Part shown: piece after piece, positions 4,947 to 6,593 of the stretch
How the letters are laid out: every line of letters begins with the position of its first letter
Numbering within the stretch: the first letter of the stretch is position 1
Source of the DNA: an uncultured Lysobacteraceae bacterium
GTDB lineage: Bacteria; Pseudomonadota; Gammaproteobacteria; Xanthomonadales; Rhodanobacteraceae
Direction: 5' to 3'
Assembly: GCA_946482585.1 (NCBI GenBank)
Contig: CAMLSI010000309.1
Location: 1 to 6,593, forward strand
DNA: 6,593 bases
Program-made: the position numbers and the translations under genes
Notes under the pieces: model-generated
The model's database searches: none
What the model was told of the DNA's origin: nothing
Seen by the model: only the letters and a program-made list of their open reading frames with translations

Positions 4947-5636
4947 TCACGGCGTCGCGGCGAACGTGCGGCCGAGCTGGACCTTGCGGCTCAGCGTTTC
5001 CGTGCCGCGCAGGAGATCGAGCTCGACCGTCCTGCCCATGTGCTCGCGCAGCAGCGATTGAAAAACGGACCGGTCTTTCACCGGCGTCCCGTCGAGCGTC
5101 GTGATGATGTCGCCGGCGCGCAGATTCGCACGCGACGCCGGGCTGTCGCCGACGATGTCGCCGAGGCGGACGCCGCCGGCCGGGAACGCCTTGCGTTCCT
5201 GCGCGTTGAGATCGCGGAACGTCGCGCCGAAGACCAGGCGCACGCGCACGAAATAGGCGGCCCCGAGTTCGCCGCTTTCCGGCAGCGCGTACCAGCGGAT
5301 CTTGTCGGCGCCGATCGCCTTGCCCTGCTCCGCGATCCACGCGCGTGCGCGTTCGTCGTCATGACGGTGCCGGCTGTTGCCGACGAGCACGTAGGCCTGC
5401 GGCGTCAGCGATTCCTGGTCGACCGTGGGCGACTTGCCCGGCAGCAGCTCGGCCTGCGCCGGTGCCGGCGCGGCGCGCAGCGGATCGATGATCGACGGTT
5501 CGCGGCCCGCGACCGGTTCGTAGCGGTTATCGCTGTCGGCCGGCAGACCGGGTACCTCGTCGGTACGCACGAACGCCGAGGTCGCGCAGCCGCCGAGCAG
5601 CGCGCAACCGAGAATCAGGACGAAACGAAGCTTCAT
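4947..5636 (-). CDS. PDZ-domain lipoprotein
   Basis: This 229-residue lipoprotein has a signal peptide ending in lipobox LLGGC, with Cys17 as the lipidated residue. Residues about 20-75 are a proline/alanine-rich linker. Residues about 80-140 form a separate conserved-looking alpha/beta segment (QAYVLVGNSRH, then GKAIGADKIRWY, then YFVRVRLVFGATF). Residues about 152-222 are a PDZ domain: the carboxylate-binding loop lies in AGGVRLGDIV, followed by SPASRANLRAGDIITTLDGTPV, the usual core of bacterial HtrA-type PDZ domains. No serine-protease domain is present, so it is probably a binding or adaptor protein for C-terminal peptides, not a protease. Start 5636 is chosen because it gives a perfect lipoprotein signal; the ribosome binding site there is weak (GCGAG). 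The open frame continues upstream to 5903 but that part overlaps the divergent transporter. It faces the same way as the four-gene operon, 175 bp upstream; read-through is possible. Confidence 0.87.
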   Translation of the reverse strand: MKLRFVLILGCALLGGCATSAFVRTDEVPGLPADSDNRYEPVAGREPSIIDPLRAAPAPAQAELLPGKSPTVDQESLTPQAYVLVGNSRHRHDDERARAWIAEQGKAIGADKIRWYALPESGELGAAYFVRVRLVFGATFRDLNAQERKAFPAGGVRLGDIVGDSPASRANLRAGDIITTLDGTPVKDRSVFQSLLREHMGRTVELDLLRGTETLSRKVQLGRTFAATP

Positions 5637-5779
5637 GGCGTACTCGCGATCAAATAGGGCGCAGCATGCCCGTTTCGGTGTTATGACTCCTTGAACGAAA
5701 CCACGGTTGCGGTGCGGGATGGCTCGGTGCCGCGCACGCAATACTCCACGACACACGCAGGCAGGCCTCGTGCCGCCGC

Positions 5780-5785
5780 TATACT
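5780..5785 (+). promoter_or_regulatory. Candidate -10 element of the transporter gene
   Basis: TATACT matches TATAAT at five of six positions and stands out in G/C-rich sequence. It lies 25 bp before the ATG at 5811, so the leader would be about 18 nt. No good -35 hexamer is found at 16-18 bp upstream and there is no TGn extension. An activator may be needed, or the match is by chance. The rest of the divergent region 5637-5779 shows no clear promoter for the PDZ gene. Confidence 0.45.
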
Positions 5786-5810
5786 GCCGACGATTCCGCG
5801 AAGAAACCCT

Positions 5811-6593
5811 ATGAGCTCTCATCTGCGCGGCGTGCTGTGCATGCTCGCCGCTGTCGCCACGTTCGCCCTGATGGACACGGGCATGAAGCTGCTCGCGGCG
5901 CATTATCCGGCGACCCAGGTCGCCGCGTTGCGCGGACTCGCGTCATGGCCGTTCGTCGTGATCTGGGTGCTCGTCGCCGGCGGGCCGGGCCAGCTCGTGC
6001 GCGTGCGCTGGAGCCTGCATCTGCTGCGCGGCGCGCTCGCGGTCGCGATGCTGGCCTCGTTCGCCTACGCGCTGAAACGCCTGCCGCTCGCGGAAGCCTA
6101 CGCGCTGTTCTTCGTCGCGCCGCTGCTCGTGACCGCGCTCGCGGTGCCGCTGCTCGGCGAGCGCGTCGGCTGGCGGCGCTGGAGCGCGATCGGCGTCGGC
6201 CTCGTCGGCACGCTCGTGATCCTGCGCCCGAGCGGCCAGGGCATGCTGTCGCTCGCCGGACTCGCCGTGCTCGGCTCCGCGCTGGCCTACGCGATCAGCG
6301 CGGTCAGCGTGCGCCTGCTCGGCAGGACCGACACGACGCAGGCGATGGTGTTCTGGATGCTGACCATGCTCGCGCTGTTCGCGACGCTGCTGGCCTGGCC
6401 CGAGTGGCGCGGCATCCGCGCCGAAGACGCCTGGCTGCTGGCCGGCGTTGGCCTGAGCGGCGCTATCGGCCAGTACTGCGTCACCGAAGCCTTCCGCAAT
6501 ACGCCGGCCGCGATCATCGCGCCGTTCGAATACACCGCGCTGATCTGGGCGCTGCTGATCGGCTATGGGGTGTTCAGCGAAATCCCCACTTGG
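5811..6593 (+). CDS. EamA-family (DMT superfamily) transporter, truncated by the window end
   Basis: The frame opens at ATG 5811 and runs without a stop to the last base, giving 261 residues. It begins MSSHLRGVLCMLAAVATFAL, and nearly the whole length is hydrophobic segments separated by short basic loops. EamA signatures are visible in the first half: MDTGMKLLA near 21-29, an AALRGLASWP segment in the second helix, LPLAEAYALFFVAPLL, and LLGERVGWRRWSAIGVGLVGTLVILRP split over the fourth and fifth helices. The second half repeats the pattern (LAGLAVLGSALAYAISAVSVR, and GQYCVTEAFRNTPAAIIAPFEY), as expected for an internally duplicated ten-helix protein. Perhaps 30-40 residues (the last helix or so) lie beyond the window. 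Family members move amino acids, nucleosides, S-adenosylmethionine or other metabolites across the inner membrane; the substrate is not readable. The ribosome binding site is weak (GAAG, 5800-5803). It is divergent from the PDZ gene. Confidence 0.9.
   Translation, partial: MSSHLRGVLCMLAAVATFALMDTGMKLLAAHYPATQVAALRGLASWPFVVIWVLVAGGPGQLVRVRWSLHLLRGALAVAMLASFAYALKRLPLAEAYALFFVAPLLVTALAVPLLGERVGWRRWSAIGVGLVGTLVILRPSGQGMLSLAGLAVLGSALAYAISAVSVRLLGRTDTTQAMVFWMLTMLALFATLLAWPEWRGIRAEDAWLLAGVGLSGAIGQYCVTEAFRNTPAAIIAPFEYTALIWALLIGYGVFSEIPTW

Noticed and set aside
4845..5657. Plus-strand open frame of 270 codons opposite the PDZ gene
   Set aside because: The opposite strand encodes a perfect lipobox and PDZ domain; this frame is Arg/Ala-rich with no domain and is a GC-skew shadow.
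5637..5903. N-terminal extension of the PDZ gene to an ATG at 5903
   Set aside because: It would bury the lipoprotein signal peptide and overlap the divergent transporter gene; residues of the extension look non-coding.

Overview
The window is GC-rich (by eye about two thirds G+C, with strong G/C preference at third codon positions). It reads as a chromosomal segment of a Gram-negative bacterium: two proteins carry lipoboxes, one of them has an OmpA-type peptidoglycan-binding domain, and several have periplasmic signal peptides. The gene mix (DUF4398 proteins paired with an OmpA-like lipoprotein, a long multicopper oxidase, an Lrp/AsnC regulator) would fit a gammaproteobacterium of the Xanthomonadales/Lysobacterales type. 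That placement is an inference from gene style, not a proven assignment. I see no rRNA, tRNA, CRISPR array, insertion sequence, phage gene or other sign of recent transfer.

Layout. Positions 1-146 are a short leader, possibly holding the last few codons of an upstream gene. A small Lrp/AsnC-family regulator (147-581, +) follows. A 133-bp gap holds a conspicuous A/T-rich island with a perfect inverted repeat and a promoter-like element, and leads into a 679-residue exported multicopper oxidase (715-2754, +). The oxidase ends in a strong GC-rich hairpin with A and T tracts on its two sides. This acts as a shared terminator for the convergent minus-strand cluster.

The minus-strand cluster, in order of transcription, is a lysine-rich one-pass membrane protein (4771-4403), a small secreted EF-hand protein (4392-4087), a periplasmic DUF4398 protein (4061-3696) and a DUF4398/coiled-coil/OmpA lipoprotein (3692-2814). 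Gaps are only 10, 25 and 3 nt, so this is very probably one operon of envelope-associated proteins. Upstream of it and in the same direction, after 175 non-coding bases, is a PDZ-domain lipoprotein (5636-4947). Divergent from that, across a 174-bp intergenic region, is an EamA/DMT-superfamily transporter (5811 to the window end, +), truncated by the window edge.

Functionally the window combines an exported copper oxidase next to a possible local regulator, and a cell-envelope module in which an OmpA-type lipoprotein would tether coiled-coil partners to peptidoglycan. The oxidase is confidently assigned to its family, but its substrate is not readable. The envelope operon is the least explained part, especially its lysine-rich first gene. 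Nothing here is clearly a new defence, mobile or catalytic system.
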